DNA of 64,000 nucleotides from JALYYC01 sp963795805 (GTDB lineage: Bacteria > Chloroflexota > Dormibacteria > CF-121): positions 992,001-1,056,000 of the forward strand of contig CAWCIV010000001.1 in NCBI GenBank assembly GCA_963795805.1, in the 5' to 3' direction. The translations under genes and the position numbers were made by a program. The notes beneath the pieces are model-generated. The model saw only the letters and a program-made list of their open reading frames with translations, was not told the origin of the DNA and did no database searches. Position 1 is the stretch's first letter. Every line of letters starts with the position of its first letter. This document shows positions 53,353 through 61,694 of the stretch, piece after piece.

Positions 53353-54347
53353 CCATCCGATTCAGGTTTGTTTCGGGGCCGGACGTCGAGCGACTCAAGC
53401 TGACCAGGCGCGAAATCTTCAACGCCGTCGAAGAGGCAGTCAGAGCGCAGGGGAATGGCGAGGTCGTGCTGGAGCCGCGGATGCACCTCATCCCTCCCAA
53501 TGGCGGCCGCGGCCACTTCAACATTCTTCGTGGGCACCTCGGGCCGCAGCAGGTCAGCGGCATCAAAGTGGTCGGCGACTTCGTCGACAATCCGAGCCAC
53601 GGTTTGCCCAGCGAGCTTGCCTTGATCACGCTCTACGACCCCACGACGGGCATCCCGCTGGCCATCATCGACGGCACGATGGTCACGGCCGCGCGCACCG
53701 GCGCGGTCACGGCGCTTGGCGCGCTCCACCTGGCGAAGCGGGATAGCCGGATCCTCGGGCATGTCGGCACCCGCGGCACCTCCTGGTGGAACGTCACGAT
53801 GCTGGATGACCTCTTCGCGTTCGATGAGATCCGGGTGACGAGCCGCCAAGCGGAATCGCGTGAGGGCTTTGCGGCCGCGCTGACCCAGGAACTGGGCAAG
53901 CCGGTGCGAGCCGTGGCGACGCCCGAAGAAGCACTCGTCGGCGCCGACATCATGGTCGAGGCGACCCGACTGACCACGCCGACCGCCCTGCTCCGCACCG
54001 AGTGGGTCGCTCCCGGTACGTTGGTCATCCCCTATGGCACGATCAGCGCGGTGGAGCTCTCGTTGACCGGTGCCATGGACAAGGTCGTGGTCGACGACTG
54101 GGGCCAGGCGACCGTTGGGCCCTTCGGCGCGCTGCGCGCCCATGTCGACACCGGCTTGCTGACGCGCGAGACGCTGCACGCCGAGCTGGGTCAGATCGTC
54201 GCCGGCCTTCGCCCGGGGCGCGAGCGACCAGATGAACGGATCCTCTTCTGGCATCGCGGGCTGGCCACCACCGACCTCGCGGTGGCGCACCTTATCCTTC
54301 GTCGAGCCGAGGCGGAGCACGTCGGCACCGTCCTCACCTACCACTAA
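53349..54347 (+). CDS. Ornithine cyclodeaminase/mu-crystallin family protein
   Basis: 332 residues from ATG 53349. Family positions are visible: substrate-binding Arg/Lys region in LEPRMHLIPP and GIKVVGDF, then IDGTMVTAARTGAVTALGA, the NAD region, and a late DDWGQA. The nucleotide loop reads ILGHVGTRGTSWWNV where the family normally has GTGxQA, so cofactor binding may be altered. Possible roles are amino-acid cyclodeamination, imine reduction or N-alkyl amino-acid dehydrogenation. It lies between an exporter and a lyase homologue, the latter 4 bp downstream. Confidence 0.85.
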   Translation: MTIRFRFVSGPDVERLKLTRREIFNAVEEAVRAQGNGEVVLEPRMHLIPPNGGRGHFNILRGHLGPQQVSGIKVVGDFVDNPSHGLPSELALITLYDPTTGIPLAIIDGTMVTAARTGAVTALGALHLAKRDSRILGHVGTRGTSWWNVTMLDDLFAFDEIRVTSRQAESREGFAAALTQELGKPVRAVATPEEALVGADIMVEATRLTTPTALLRTEWVAPGTLVIPYGTISAVELSLTGAMDKVVVDDWGQATVGPFGALRAHVDTGLLTRETLHAELGQIVAGLRPGRERPDERILFWHRGLATTDLAVAHLILRRAEAEHVGTVLTYH

Positions 54348-54351
54348 GACG

Positions 54352-55845
54352 GTGGAACCGCTGCTGCTACGCGAGCCGGACAGCCTAACCCTGGCGGCGT
54401 TCGAGGAGATCGTCTTCTCAGGTCGTCCCGTTGAGCTTGATCCCGGCCTGATCGCCGAGCTCGACCGCGGACGAACGCGGGTCCTCGAACGACTGGGGGA
54501 GCCGGGTAGTGTCTACGGCGTCAACACCGGCATGGGCTATCTGGCCGATGTTCGGCTGAGCGAGGCGGAGCAAAAGGCACATCAGCACAACCTGTTGCTC
54601 GGCCGGGCGGTCGGCGGTCCACCATACCTCCAACCGGTCGAGGTGCGCGCCCTGCTGCTGGCGCGGCTCGCCGGGTTCCTGCGCGGTCATGCCGGGGTGT
54701 CACCCCAGCTCTGTCAGTTCCTCGCCGGCCGCCTCAACGACAACTTTCTTCCCGCGATCCCGCGACGAGGGATTGGCTGCGCGGGCGAGATCATCCCCAA
54801 CTGTCACGCCTTCCAGACCTTCATGGGCGTCGGGTTCGTGCTTACTGAAGGCAGCCAACCGCGTGACGCCGCGGCGGCGCTGGCCGAGCGCAAGGTCGCG
54901 CCGTATGAGCCCGGCCTCAAGGAAGGGATCGCGCTGCTCAATGGGGCGCCCGGCTCGCTGGGCCTCGCGATCGTCCGCCATTGGGCCGCTCGAACGCTGG
55001 CCGCGCAGCTGCTCACCGGCGCCGCCGCCGCCATCGAGGCGATCAACGCACCGCCCTCCGCCTACGGCGAGCCGGTCGCCCGCCTGGCGAACGACCCGAT
55101 CATGGGTGAGGTGCTCGACCGACTACGCGCCCTGCTCCGTGGCGCCGGTGCGGCGCCTCGCGCAATCCAGGCCCCCGTCTCCTTTCGCGTCGTGCCCCAG
55201 GTGCACGCGCATCTCTGGCGCACCATCGCGCGATTGGAGGAAGACATCCGGCGGCAACTCCAGGCGTCGGACGACTCGCCGGCCTTCATCGACGACGCGT
55301 TCGTCTCCACCGGCAACTTCCATGCCATCGGCCTGGCTGCCGACATGGATGCGACGGCCCTCGCCCTTACCCAGGCGGCCGAACTCGCCGCCCAGCACGT
55401 CAACCGGCTGCTCGACACACGATTCTCGGGGCTGCCCGACCAGCTAACCGGCAAGCCCGGACCCAACGCCGGGCTGGTCGTCGTGCAGAAGCGGATCGTG
55501 GGGACCATCCACGAGCTTCAACGCCTCGCCCTGCCGGCATCGGTGGGCCTGATGGACACCTCACTGGGCCAGGAAGATGCGATGACCTTCGGCTACGAAG
55601 CGGCCGATCGATTGGGAGAGGTCGAGGTCCTGGTGCGGGACGTTGTCGCCTGCGCGCTGGTCACGGTTCGCCAGGCGTGGGCGCTGCGCGGCGAGCCCGT
55701 CGCCGCGGGCCTATCGCGCACAAGGGGCTTGCTGGAACAAACGGTGCCCCCGGTCGACGAGGATCGTCCGCTCGGGGTCGATGTCGAGCGCCTGATCAGC
55801 CTTTTGAAGGAGGACGCCTTCGCCGAGGGCGGTCAGCGGGTTTGA
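54352..55845 (+). CDS. Histidine/phenylalanine ammonia-lyase homologue with altered MIO site
   Basis: 497 residues from GTG 54352, the normal length of aromatic amino acid lyases. Recognisable landmarks are VYGVNTGMGYLADVRLSE (active-site Tyr loop), LLNGAPGSLG, SFRVVPQVHAHLWRTI, STGNFHAIGLAADM and LGQEDAMTFGYEAA. The MIO-forming Ala-Ser-Gly is replaced: residues 143-145 are Cys-Ala-Gly within RRGIGCAGEIIPNCHAF, and the following Asp is Glu. The usual QDPYSLR is QAPVSFR, losing the second tyrosine. Without the serine the standard cofactor should not form, so it likely catalyses something other than MIO-dependent deamination, or is inactive. Confidence 0.85.
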   Translation: MEPLLLREPDSLTLAAFEEIVFSGRPVELDPGLIAELDRGRTRVLERLGEPGSVYGVNTGMGYLADVRLSEAEQKAHQHNLLLGRAVGGPPYLQPVEVRALLLARLAGFLRGHAGVSPQLCQFLAGRLNDNFLPAIPRRGIGCAGEIIPNCHAFQTFMGVGFVLTEGSQPRDAAAALAERKVAPYEPGLKEGIALLNGAPGSLGLAIVRHWAARTLAAQLLTGAAAAIEAINAPPSAYGEPVARLANDPIMGEVLDRLRALLRGAGAAPRAIQAPVSFRVVPQVHAHLWRTIARLEEDIRRQLQASDDSPAFIDDAFVSTGNFHAIGLAADMDATALALTQAAELAAQHVNRLLDTRFSGLPDQLTGKPGPNAGLVVVQKRIVGTIHELQRLALPASVGLMDTSLGQEDAMTFGYEAADRLGEVEVLVRDVVACALVTVRQAWALRGEPVAAGLSRTRGLLEQTVPPVDEDRPLGVDVERLISLLKEDAFAEGGQRV

Positions 55846-56206
55846 CGGCGCCGCCCGGGACCGGGCTGGGGCGCCGCTGCAGGAATGAACGCAGCGCCCG
55901 GGCGCTGGCGGGCTTGACCCGCGCCGGTCGGGGGATGCCGATGGCGGCGAGTGCCTCATCCAATCCGAGACGCTCGCCAATCAGCACCAGGTCGTAGCCG
56001 CGGCGATAGAACTCCTGCGCCTGCTCGGCGACCTCCGCCAGCAAAGGGGCTGCCACCTTCTTCCTGTAGGTGTCCGATGGAAGCTGGATCACACCCCAGT
56101 CGGAATCGAATAGCACCGCAATCGCGTCGATCCCGCCGGCCGGCGGATTGACATATTGGTCGGCCACCAGCGCCACCTTGAAGGAGCGGTGGTCGGTCTC
56201 GCTCAC
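55796..56206 (-). CDS. Hypothetical protein coupled to desulfidase
   Basis: 136 residues from GTG 56206, which overlaps the desulfidase stop by 4 nt. It begins FKVALVADQYVNPPAGGID and contains SDWGVIQLPSDTYRKKVAAP and RRGYDLVLIGERLGLDEAL; the tail is very basic and proline-rich. The first 100 residues look like a compact alpha-beta fold. Its 3' end overlaps the convergent lyase homologue by 50 nt. I recognise no family; the coupling suggests it works with the desulfidase, perhaps as sulfur acceptor or substrate-binding subunit. Confidence 0.65.
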   Translation of the reverse strand: MSETDHRSFKVALVADQYVNPPAGGIDAIAVLFDSDWGVIQLPSDTYRKKVAAPLLAEVAEQAQEFYRRGYDLVLIGERLGLDEALAAIGIPRPARVKPASARALRSFLQRRPSPVPGGAVKPADRPRRRRPPSKG

Positions 56207-56745
56207 AACTTGAGGAAAGCCTCGAGGCGTTGGCGCTCCGCCGACTCGTCGTGATCGGGGAGCTGGTGCGTAATCGCGGCGACGCGTGGCTGCCGGATGC
56301 CACGCGATCGCAGCTCGTCGAGCAGCGTTTCCATGAAGATCCCTTGCCCCTCGGCCAGCTCGCCGGTGCCGTCGGGCCACTCCGGGCGTCCACCGCGCTG
56401 CGGGTCCGAGCTGGTGATGCAGACACCCATCGAGGGACTGCCTTCGAGGCCGATCAGCACGACCTCGGTGCCCGCCTTGACATGCACGTCGATCGCCCCG
56501 GCAACGGAGGCCGCAATTCGCTGGCAGTGGCGCCGATAGGCGGCGGTATCGTACTGCTCGCGGACCGCCCAGAAACGGTTGAGGCCGGTGAAGGCCAGTT
56601 CCGGGCACGGCATCTGCTCCATCCGCCAGCCTTCAGCGCGCAGCACGTTCACCAGCGGCGAGTAGATCCCGGGGCAGCGAGCGCCGCCGTAGACCTTCGC
56701 GTTCTGGTTCAAGAGACAATTCGCGACGAACGCCACGCCCGGCAT
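56203..56745 (-). CDS. TudS-related (DUF523-like) putative desulfidase
   Basis: 180 residues. Cysteines at 10 (VANCLLNQNAKVYGG), 47 (MPCPELAFTG) and 109 (GLEGSPSMGVCITSS) match the three ligands that hold the [4Fe-4S] cluster of thiouracil desulfidase TudS. The NCLLNQN start recalls the CD3072-type branch of that family. It would remove sulfur from a thiolated heterocycle. ATG 56745; divergent from the SDR gene by 40 bp. Other iron-sulfur roles are possible. The homology is firm; the substrate is not known. Confidence 0.8.
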   Translation of the reverse strand: MPGVAFVANCLLNQNAKVYGGARCPGIYSPLVNVLRAEGWRMEQMPCPELAFTGLNRFWAVREQYDTAAYRRHCQRIAASVAGAIDVHVKAGTEVVLIGLEGSPSMGVCITSSDPQRGGRPEWPDGTGELAEGQGIFMETLLDELRSRGIRQPRVAAITHQLPDHDESAERQRLEAFLKL

Positions 56746-56785
56746 GACTCAAGTGTATCGAGCAATCGTTTGCGATACTGGCCGG

Positions 56786-57556
56786 ATGCCCCGCGCCGCC
56801 ATCGTCACCGGATCATCGTCCGGCATCGGTCGCGCGGTGGCGCAGCGGCTCGCCCGCGATGGGTTCGCCGTCATCCTCGCCGACATTCGTCGGGATCCAC
56901 TGACGGCCGGGGAGCCGACCGAGGACCTCATCCGTCGGGACGGCGGACAGTGCGAATTTCTCCAAACCGACGTCTCGCGCCGATCAGACTGTGAGGCCGT
57001 GATCATCGAGGCGGTCCAGCGCTACGGCGGCCTCGACGTCCTCGTCAACAACGCCGTGCTCGCCGGAGCGCACTCGAAGCCGATGCTCAAGACGGATGAC
57101 GCCGACTGGGACGCGATGACGGCGGTCAACATCCGCGGACCGTTCATGCTCAGCCGGGCCGCCGTTCGGCAGATGCTGACCCAGCCCCTGCATGGTGATA
57201 CGCGCGGGCGCATCATCAACATCACCTCGCAGCACGGGATGGTCGGCGTGCCCGGCCATTTCGCCTACGCCGTGAGCAAGGGGGCGCTGGTGCAGATGAC
57301 GCGCCAGATCGCCGTCGAGCACGGGCGCGATGGCATTATCTGTAACGGCGTGGCACCAGGCAAGATCGTCACGGGGACGGCCGGCGACCTCAGTCAGGAT
57401 GAGGGGTCGCTCGCCTACGTTCGGGCGCGCACGCCCTTTGCCCGGCTTGGCGAACCGAACGACGTCGCGTCCGCCGTGTCCTTCCTGGCGTCGGATCAAG
57501 CGACCTACATCAGCGGCATCAACCTGCTGGTGGATGGTGGGTGGATGGCGTTTTGA
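56786..57556 (+). CDS. Short-chain dehydrogenase/reductase
   Basis: 256 residues from ATG 56786: VTGSSSGIGRAVAQR, acidic ADIRRD after strand 2 (NAD preference), VLVNNAV, catalytic ITSQHGMVG and YAVSKGALVQM. It ends GINLLVDGGWMAF. The frame extends upstream to 56744 without support. The stop overlaps the deacetylase start by 4 nt. The substrate alcohol or aldehyde is unknown. Confidence 0.9.
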   Translation: MPRAAIVTGSSSGIGRAVAQRLARDGFAVILADIRRDPLTAGEPTEDLIRRDGGQCEFLQTDVSRRSDCEAVIIEAVQRYGGLDVLVNNAVLAGAHSKPMLKTDDADWDAMTAVNIRGPFMLSRAAVRQMLTQPLHGDTRGRIINITSQHGMVGVPGHFAYAVSKGALVQMTRQIAVEHGRDGIICNGVAPGKIVTGTAGDLSQDEGSLAYVRARTPFARLGEPNDVASAVSFLASDQATYISGINLLVDGGWMAF

Positions 57557-58470
57557 GCGGACCGGTCCGCGACTTCGTCGGCTACGGGCCCAATCCGCCG
57601 GCCGTGCAATGGCCCGGAGGAGCCCAGCTGGTCGTCAACCTCGTCATCAACTACGAGGAGGGCGCCGAATATTCGATTCCGGATGACGGGGTCAACGACA
57701 GCTGGGGCGAGTACACCTTCCAGTACGGACCCGAAACGCGCGATCTCGGCACGGAGATGCATTTCGAGTACGGCAGCCGCGTCGGCATCTGGCGCCTCTG
57801 CCGGCTCTTCGACCAGTACAAGATCCCCGTAACATTCGCTGCCTGCGCCCTGGCGCTGGAACGGAACCCGCCGCTCTGCGAATGGCTGCGCGGGCGCGAC
57901 CACGACATCCTTGGCCACGGCTACCGCTGGTACGGCCCCGATAACACGGTCGGGGCCACCATGTCCCGGGAGGCCGAGCGCGAGGAGATCCGTCGAGCCG
58001 TTGAATCCGTGCAAAAGACGACCGGACAGCGCCTGCGGGGCTGGATGACCCGATCCTTTCCGTTCCTGCACACCCGTGAGCTCCTGCTCGAGGAGGGCGG
58101 ATTCCTTTACGACTCGGATTCCACCAACGACGAGCTCCCCTACTACGTCACCGTGCTGGGCAAGCCCTTTCTTATCGTCCCGTACACCAAGGTTTACAAC
58201 GACACCCGCTATCTGATTCACCCCACGTATGCGACCCCACGGCACTTCTTCGAGACGCTCAAGGGTGGCCTGGACTACATGCTCGACGAAGCCCGCCGTG
58301 CGGGCGCCGGCCGGATGATGTCCGTCGGCATCCACCCGCGGTGGAGCGGACAGGCGACCCGCACGACGGCTCTTCGTGACTTCATCGCGTATGCGGTAAA
58401 GCAGGAGGGCGTGCGGTTCATGTGTCGCCAGGACATCGCGACCCACTGGGCCGCCACCTTCAAGCCCTAG
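57553..58470 (+). CDS. Polysaccharide deacetylase-family protein (PuuE allantoinase-like)
   Basis: 305 residues from TTG 57553 (GTG 57541 in frame is an alternative). NodB-fold hydrolase: VINYEEGAEYSIPDDG, the GHGYRWYGPDN loop, GWMTRSFPFLHTRELLLEEG, FLYDSDSTNDELPYYV and GIHPRWSG. These follow PuuE, the cofactor-independent allantoinase, more closely than sugar deacetylases. Hydrolysis of a cyclic or acyl amide such as allantoin is plausible. It is convergent with the Gfo/Idh gene (4-nt overlap). Confidence 0.85.
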   Translation: MSGPVRDFVGYGPNPPAVQWPGGAQLVVNLVINYEEGAEYSIPDDGVNDSWGEYTFQYGPETRDLGTEMHFEYGSRVGIWRLCRLFDQYKIPVTFAACALALERNPPLCEWLRGRDHDILGHGYRWYGPDNTVGATMSREAEREEIRRAVESVQKTTGQRLRGWMTRSFPFLHTRELLLEEGGFLYDSDSTNDELPYYVTVLGKPFLIVPYTKVYNDTRYLIHPTYATPRHFFETLKGGLDYMLDEARRAGAGRMMSVGIHPRWSGQATRTTALRDFIAYAVKQEGVRFMCRQDIATHWAATFKP

Positions 58471-59453
58471 CGGATTTTCTGGACGGCCACCGTGCCGCCG
58501 CTGACGAGCGCCTCCTCGCAGGCGACGGCCGCGGCGAGCGTCCCGGCGGCGTCCGCCGGCGTGCAGAACACGCGGGTGCGGTCGCCAATGCGGGAGGCCT
58601 CCAGGAAGCGCGCCAGGCTTCGCACCAGGGGGTGTTGCCGCGATTTCGCCTCGATCGGGCGGCCGCCCGAATCCCCATGGAGCGCGAAGTCGGGGTCGAG
58701 GGCCAGGCGCAGATAGGCGTGCGTTCCCAGGACATCGAGCGAGTAGGTGCCCGTGATGCCCTCGCGCGTCCAGGCGACCTGGATCGAACCGATTCCACCG
58801 CCCGCGAACCGAAGCGTGAGCACGACCGCGTCCTCGATGTCACCGTGTCGAACCTCGCTCTGCGCCAGCATGACGTTGCTGGCCACCGCCTGCACGGAGA
58901 CGACCTCGCCACCGACGGCCCGCTCCAGGTCGATCGAGTGGCTGGCCCGTTCCAGCAGATTGCCACCACCCTGCGCCTTGTTCACGAACCAGGGGCGACT
59001 CTTCGTCGGACCGACGCTGACGGCGATCTGCAACCCGATTTCCTGGCCTTCGAGCGCCTTGTGCAGGTCGTCGAGCACCTCGACCGCCCGCCATTGATAT
59101 CCGACGGCGCAGACGGCCTTGCTGTGGCTCGCGGCCTCCATGATCGCCTTCGCATCCTCGAGCCCGCGGGCGATGGGCTTCTCCAGGTACACATGAATGC
59201 CTTGCTCGAGCGCGGGAACCGCGACCTCCCGGTGCGTGAGCGGCGGTGTGCAGACCAGGAGGGCCTCCGGTTTCGCGCCGCTGATCAGATCACGCCACGC
59301 CCCATACGTCGAGGCACTGCCGGCGAGCGCCTTCGCGCGCCCCTGGTCGATGTCGCAGACGCCGACGATCTCGACGTTGGCAAGCTTGCGGAGGGTTGCG
59401 ACATGCTGTTCGGCGATCCACCCGGCGCCGACGATGCCTACGCGCACGCCCAT
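58467..59453 (-). CDS. Gfo/Idh/MocA-family oxidoreductase
   Basis: 328 residues. Rossmann start VRVGIVGAGWIAEQHVATL, the family motif YLEKPIARG near residue 93, and a C-terminal beta-sheet domain (GGGNLLERASHSIDLERAVG with the catalytic-region His). NAD(P)-dependent oxidation of a sugar, inositol or similar polyol is the norm for this family; its role in this cluster is unclear. ATG 59453, divergent from the flavin oxidase. Confidence 0.9.
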   Translation of the reverse strand: MGVRVGIVGAGWIAEQHVATLRKLANVEIVGVCDIDQGRAKALAGSASTYGAWRDLISGAKPEALLVCTPPLTHREVAVPALEQGIHVYLEKPIARGLEDAKAIMEAASHSKAVCAVGYQWRAVEVLDDLHKALEGQEIGLQIAVSVGPTKSRPWFVNKAQGGGNLLERASHSIDLERAVGGEVVSVQAVASNVMLAQSEVRHGDIEDAVVLTLRFAGGGIGSIQVAWTREGITGTYSLDVLGTHAYLRLALDPDFALHGDSGGRPIEAKSRQHPLVRSLARFLEASRIGDRTRVFCTPADAAGTLAAAVACEEALVSGGTVAVQKIR

Positions 59454-59498
59454 ACGCTACCCCAAACGGCAAGGCGACCGGCAAACGATAATGACCCG

Positions 59499-60662
59499 AT
59501 GGCGAAGACCGACTATGACCTGGCCGTCATCGGCGCCGGGGTCGTGGGCCTTTTCACCGCGGACTTTGCCTCGCGGCAGGGCGCGCGGGTCCTCCTTCTC
59601 GACCGGTCCCGGATCGGGGATCCTCGCACGGCGTCGTTCGGCTTAACGCGCTCGATCCGCAACGACTACCTCGATCCGATGTATGCCCGGATGGCCTACG
59701 AGGCCCGCGGGCTCTGGCTGGAGTTCCAGCGCGAGACGGGCGAATCGATTGTCATCCAGTGCGGCTGTCTGAACATCGCCCGGGCCGACATCACGCCCGC
59801 CCTGGAGGAGACCTACGCGGAGCAAAGCTACCGCGTGCTGCGCGAGGTTGGGCTGAAGACCGAACGCCTTGACCGCGACCAGCTGGCCGCACGCTTTCCA
59901 CAATTTGACGCCGACCTCGGCCGCCTTGACGTCGAGGCCGGCATGCTGCATCTGCCCCCGGTCACCGCCGCGCTGTCCGGTCGCCTGCACGCGGCGAAGG
60001 TGACGATCGAGGAAGACGTGACCGTCCAGCGCATCCGTGCGCGATCGGACCATGTCGCGATCGAGACCTCGGACGGGGAGCGCCTGGCCGGGCATGTCGT
60101 CCTGGCTGCCGGGCTGGGCACGAATGACCTGCTGGCCGCCACCGAGGGCTGCGACCTCCGCCTCCCCTTGCGGCCGGATCGCCCCAGCGAGGCGAAATAC
60201 CTGGTGCCGCCGGCCGCAACCCGCGACATGTTCGGGCCGCAGCGACTGCCGGTCTTCGCCTACCTCGATGTCGGCATCTACGGCCATCCCTGGCTCGAAG
60301 GGAAAACGCCGGGGGTCAAGATCGGCTACTACAACCCGCCCGACGCCCGCCGCCAGGAAACCCACATCCGAAATGTGCTCGACTTTGTCCGCGCCTGCCT
60401 CCCGGGCCTGCGCGATGCGGAGGTCCGTGACGTGGATGTCGTCGACCAATGCTCCTATGATCTGGTTGAGGATGACCACTTCATCGTCGGCCCGGTTCCC
60501 GGGCTGCCCGGCATCACGATCGGGACCGGCTGGCGTGGGACGGGTTACAAATTCTCCCCGCTCATGGGCCGGACGCTGATGGAGCTGGCCCTCGAGCACC
60601 GGTCCTCGATTGACCTCTCGCGCTTCAGCCCGCAACGGTTCCAGGTGACGCATGCCGGCTAG
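59499..60662 (+). CDS. Monomeric sarcosine oxidase-like FAD oxidoreductase
   Basis: 387 residues from ATG 59499. FAD motif DLAVIGAGVVGLFTADFASR at the N-terminus; SFGLTRSIRNDYLDP resembles the MSOX/MTOX active-site arginine loop. Near the end, DQCSYDLVEDDHFIVG and GWRGTGYKFSPLMG match sarcosine oxidase, with Cys 318 at the position that holds FAD covalently. The family oxidises N-methyl amino acids to give formaldehyde and H2O2. It overlaps the methyltransferase gene by 11 nt. An upstream in-frame extension to 58422 is antisense to the Gfo/Idh gene and rejected. Confidence 0.88.
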   Translation: MAKTDYDLAVIGAGVVGLFTADFASRQGARVLLLDRSRIGDPRTASFGLTRSIRNDYLDPMYARMAYEARGLWLEFQRETGESIVIQCGCLNIARADITPALEETYAEQSYRVLREVGLKTERLDRDQLAARFPQFDADLGRLDVEAGMLHLPPVTAALSGRLHAAKVTIEEDVTVQRIRARSDHVAIETSDGERLAGHVVLAAGLGTNDLLAATEGCDLRLPLRPDRPSEAKYLVPPAATRDMFGPQRLPVFAYLDVGIYGHPWLEGKTPGVKIGYYNPPDARRQETHIRNVLDFVRACLPGLRDAEVRDVDVVDQCSYDLVEDDHFIVGPVPGLPGITIGTGWRGTGYKFSPLMGRTLMELALEHRSSIDLSRFSPQRFQVTHAG

Positions 60663-61689
60663 GTCCAGTCGCGGCCTGCTCGACCGTCTGCGGTCCGGCG
60701 TGGTGCTGGGCGCCGAAGGCTATGTCTTCGAGCTGGAGCGGCGAGGCTACATCAAGGCCGGTCCGTATGTCCCCGAGGTCGTCCTCGACGCGCCCGACGC
60801 GGTCCGCGAGCTCCATCGCGAATTCCTCCGCGCCGGTGCCGAGGTGATGGTCGCCCTCACCTACTACGCGCATCGCGAGAAGCTCAAGGACGTCGGCCGC
60901 GAAGGCGATCTCGAGGCGATGAACCGGCAAGCGGTGCGGATCGCGAACGAGGTGGCGCGAGAAGGCGACGCGCTGGTTGCCGGCGACATCTGCAATACCT
61001 GGGCCTTCGACTTAAAGGACGTCGAGGCGTCGTCCAAGGTGGTCCGCAAGATGTACGAGGAGCAGCTCTCCTGGGCCGTCGACGAGGGCATCGATTTCGT
61101 GATCGCGGAGACCAACGACTACCTCGGCGAGGCGCTGATCGCGCTGCAGGTGATCAAGGAACTGAAATTGCCGGCAATGGTGACGCTCGCGTCGACGCAG
61201 CCGGACGTGACCCGGGACGGCTACCGCTATGCGGATGCCTGCAAGATCCTCGCCGATCATGGCGCCGACGTCGTCGGCATGAACTGCGACCGAGGGCCGG
61301 CGACCATGATGCCGATCGTCGAAGAGGTGCGCCGGAAGGTTGGGGGCTTTATCGCCGCCCAGGCGGTCCCCTACCGGACCGACGAGGCGATGCCGACCTT
61401 TGAGTCGCTCAAGAGCGCCGACGGTACGCGGACCTTCCCCGTCGCCCTTGAACCGTTCCTGCATACGCGGTTCGAGATGGCCGACTATGCCCGACGCGCG
61501 CAGGCGCTCGGCGTCAACTACATCGGCATCTGCTGCGGTGGAGCGCCCCATTATGTTCGCGCGATGGCCGAGGCGCTCGGCCGCACCGTCCCGGGCAGCC
61601 GCTACTCGCCGGCGCTCGAATTGCACCCCATGATCGGGGCGAAGGTGGACGAGAAAGACAAGGCGTTCCTCGCAGACTGGAAGGGATAG
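60652..61689 (+). CDS. Betaine-homocysteine S-methyltransferase-like protein
   Basis: 345 residues of the zinc-dependent homocysteine methyltransferase fold (PF02574). The three zinc cysteines are in place: VVGMNCDRGP (Cys 212) and GICCGGAPHYVRAMAEAL (Cys 294, 295). The N-terminus LGAEGYVFELERRGYIKAG resembles BHMT. It could transfer a methyl group from a betaine-type substrate to a thiol. Coupled to the sarcosine-oxidase-like gene, which fits stepwise N-demethylation. Other thiol or selenol acceptors are possible. Confidence 0.88.
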   Translation: MPARSSRGLLDRLRSGVVLGAEGYVFELERRGYIKAGPYVPEVVLDAPDAVRELHREFLRAGAEVMVALTYYAHREKLKDVGREGDLEAMNRQAVRIANEVAREGDALVAGDICNTWAFDLKDVEASSKVVRKMYEEQLSWAVDEGIDFVIAETNDYLGEALIALQVIKELKLPAMVTLASTQPDVTRDGYRYADACKILADHGADVVGMNCDRGPATMMPIVEEVRRKVGGFIAAQAVPYRTDEAMPTFESLKSADGTRTFPVALEPFLHTRFEMADYARRAQALGVNYIGICCGGAPHYVRAMAEALGRTVPGSRYSPALELHPMIGAKVDEKDKAFLADWKG

Positions 61690-61694
61690 GCCCC

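Noticed and set aside
58422..59498. Upstream extension of the sarcosine-oxidase-like frame
   Set aside because: This part is antisense to the Gfo/Idh gene; FAD-motif alignment places the start at ATG 59499.
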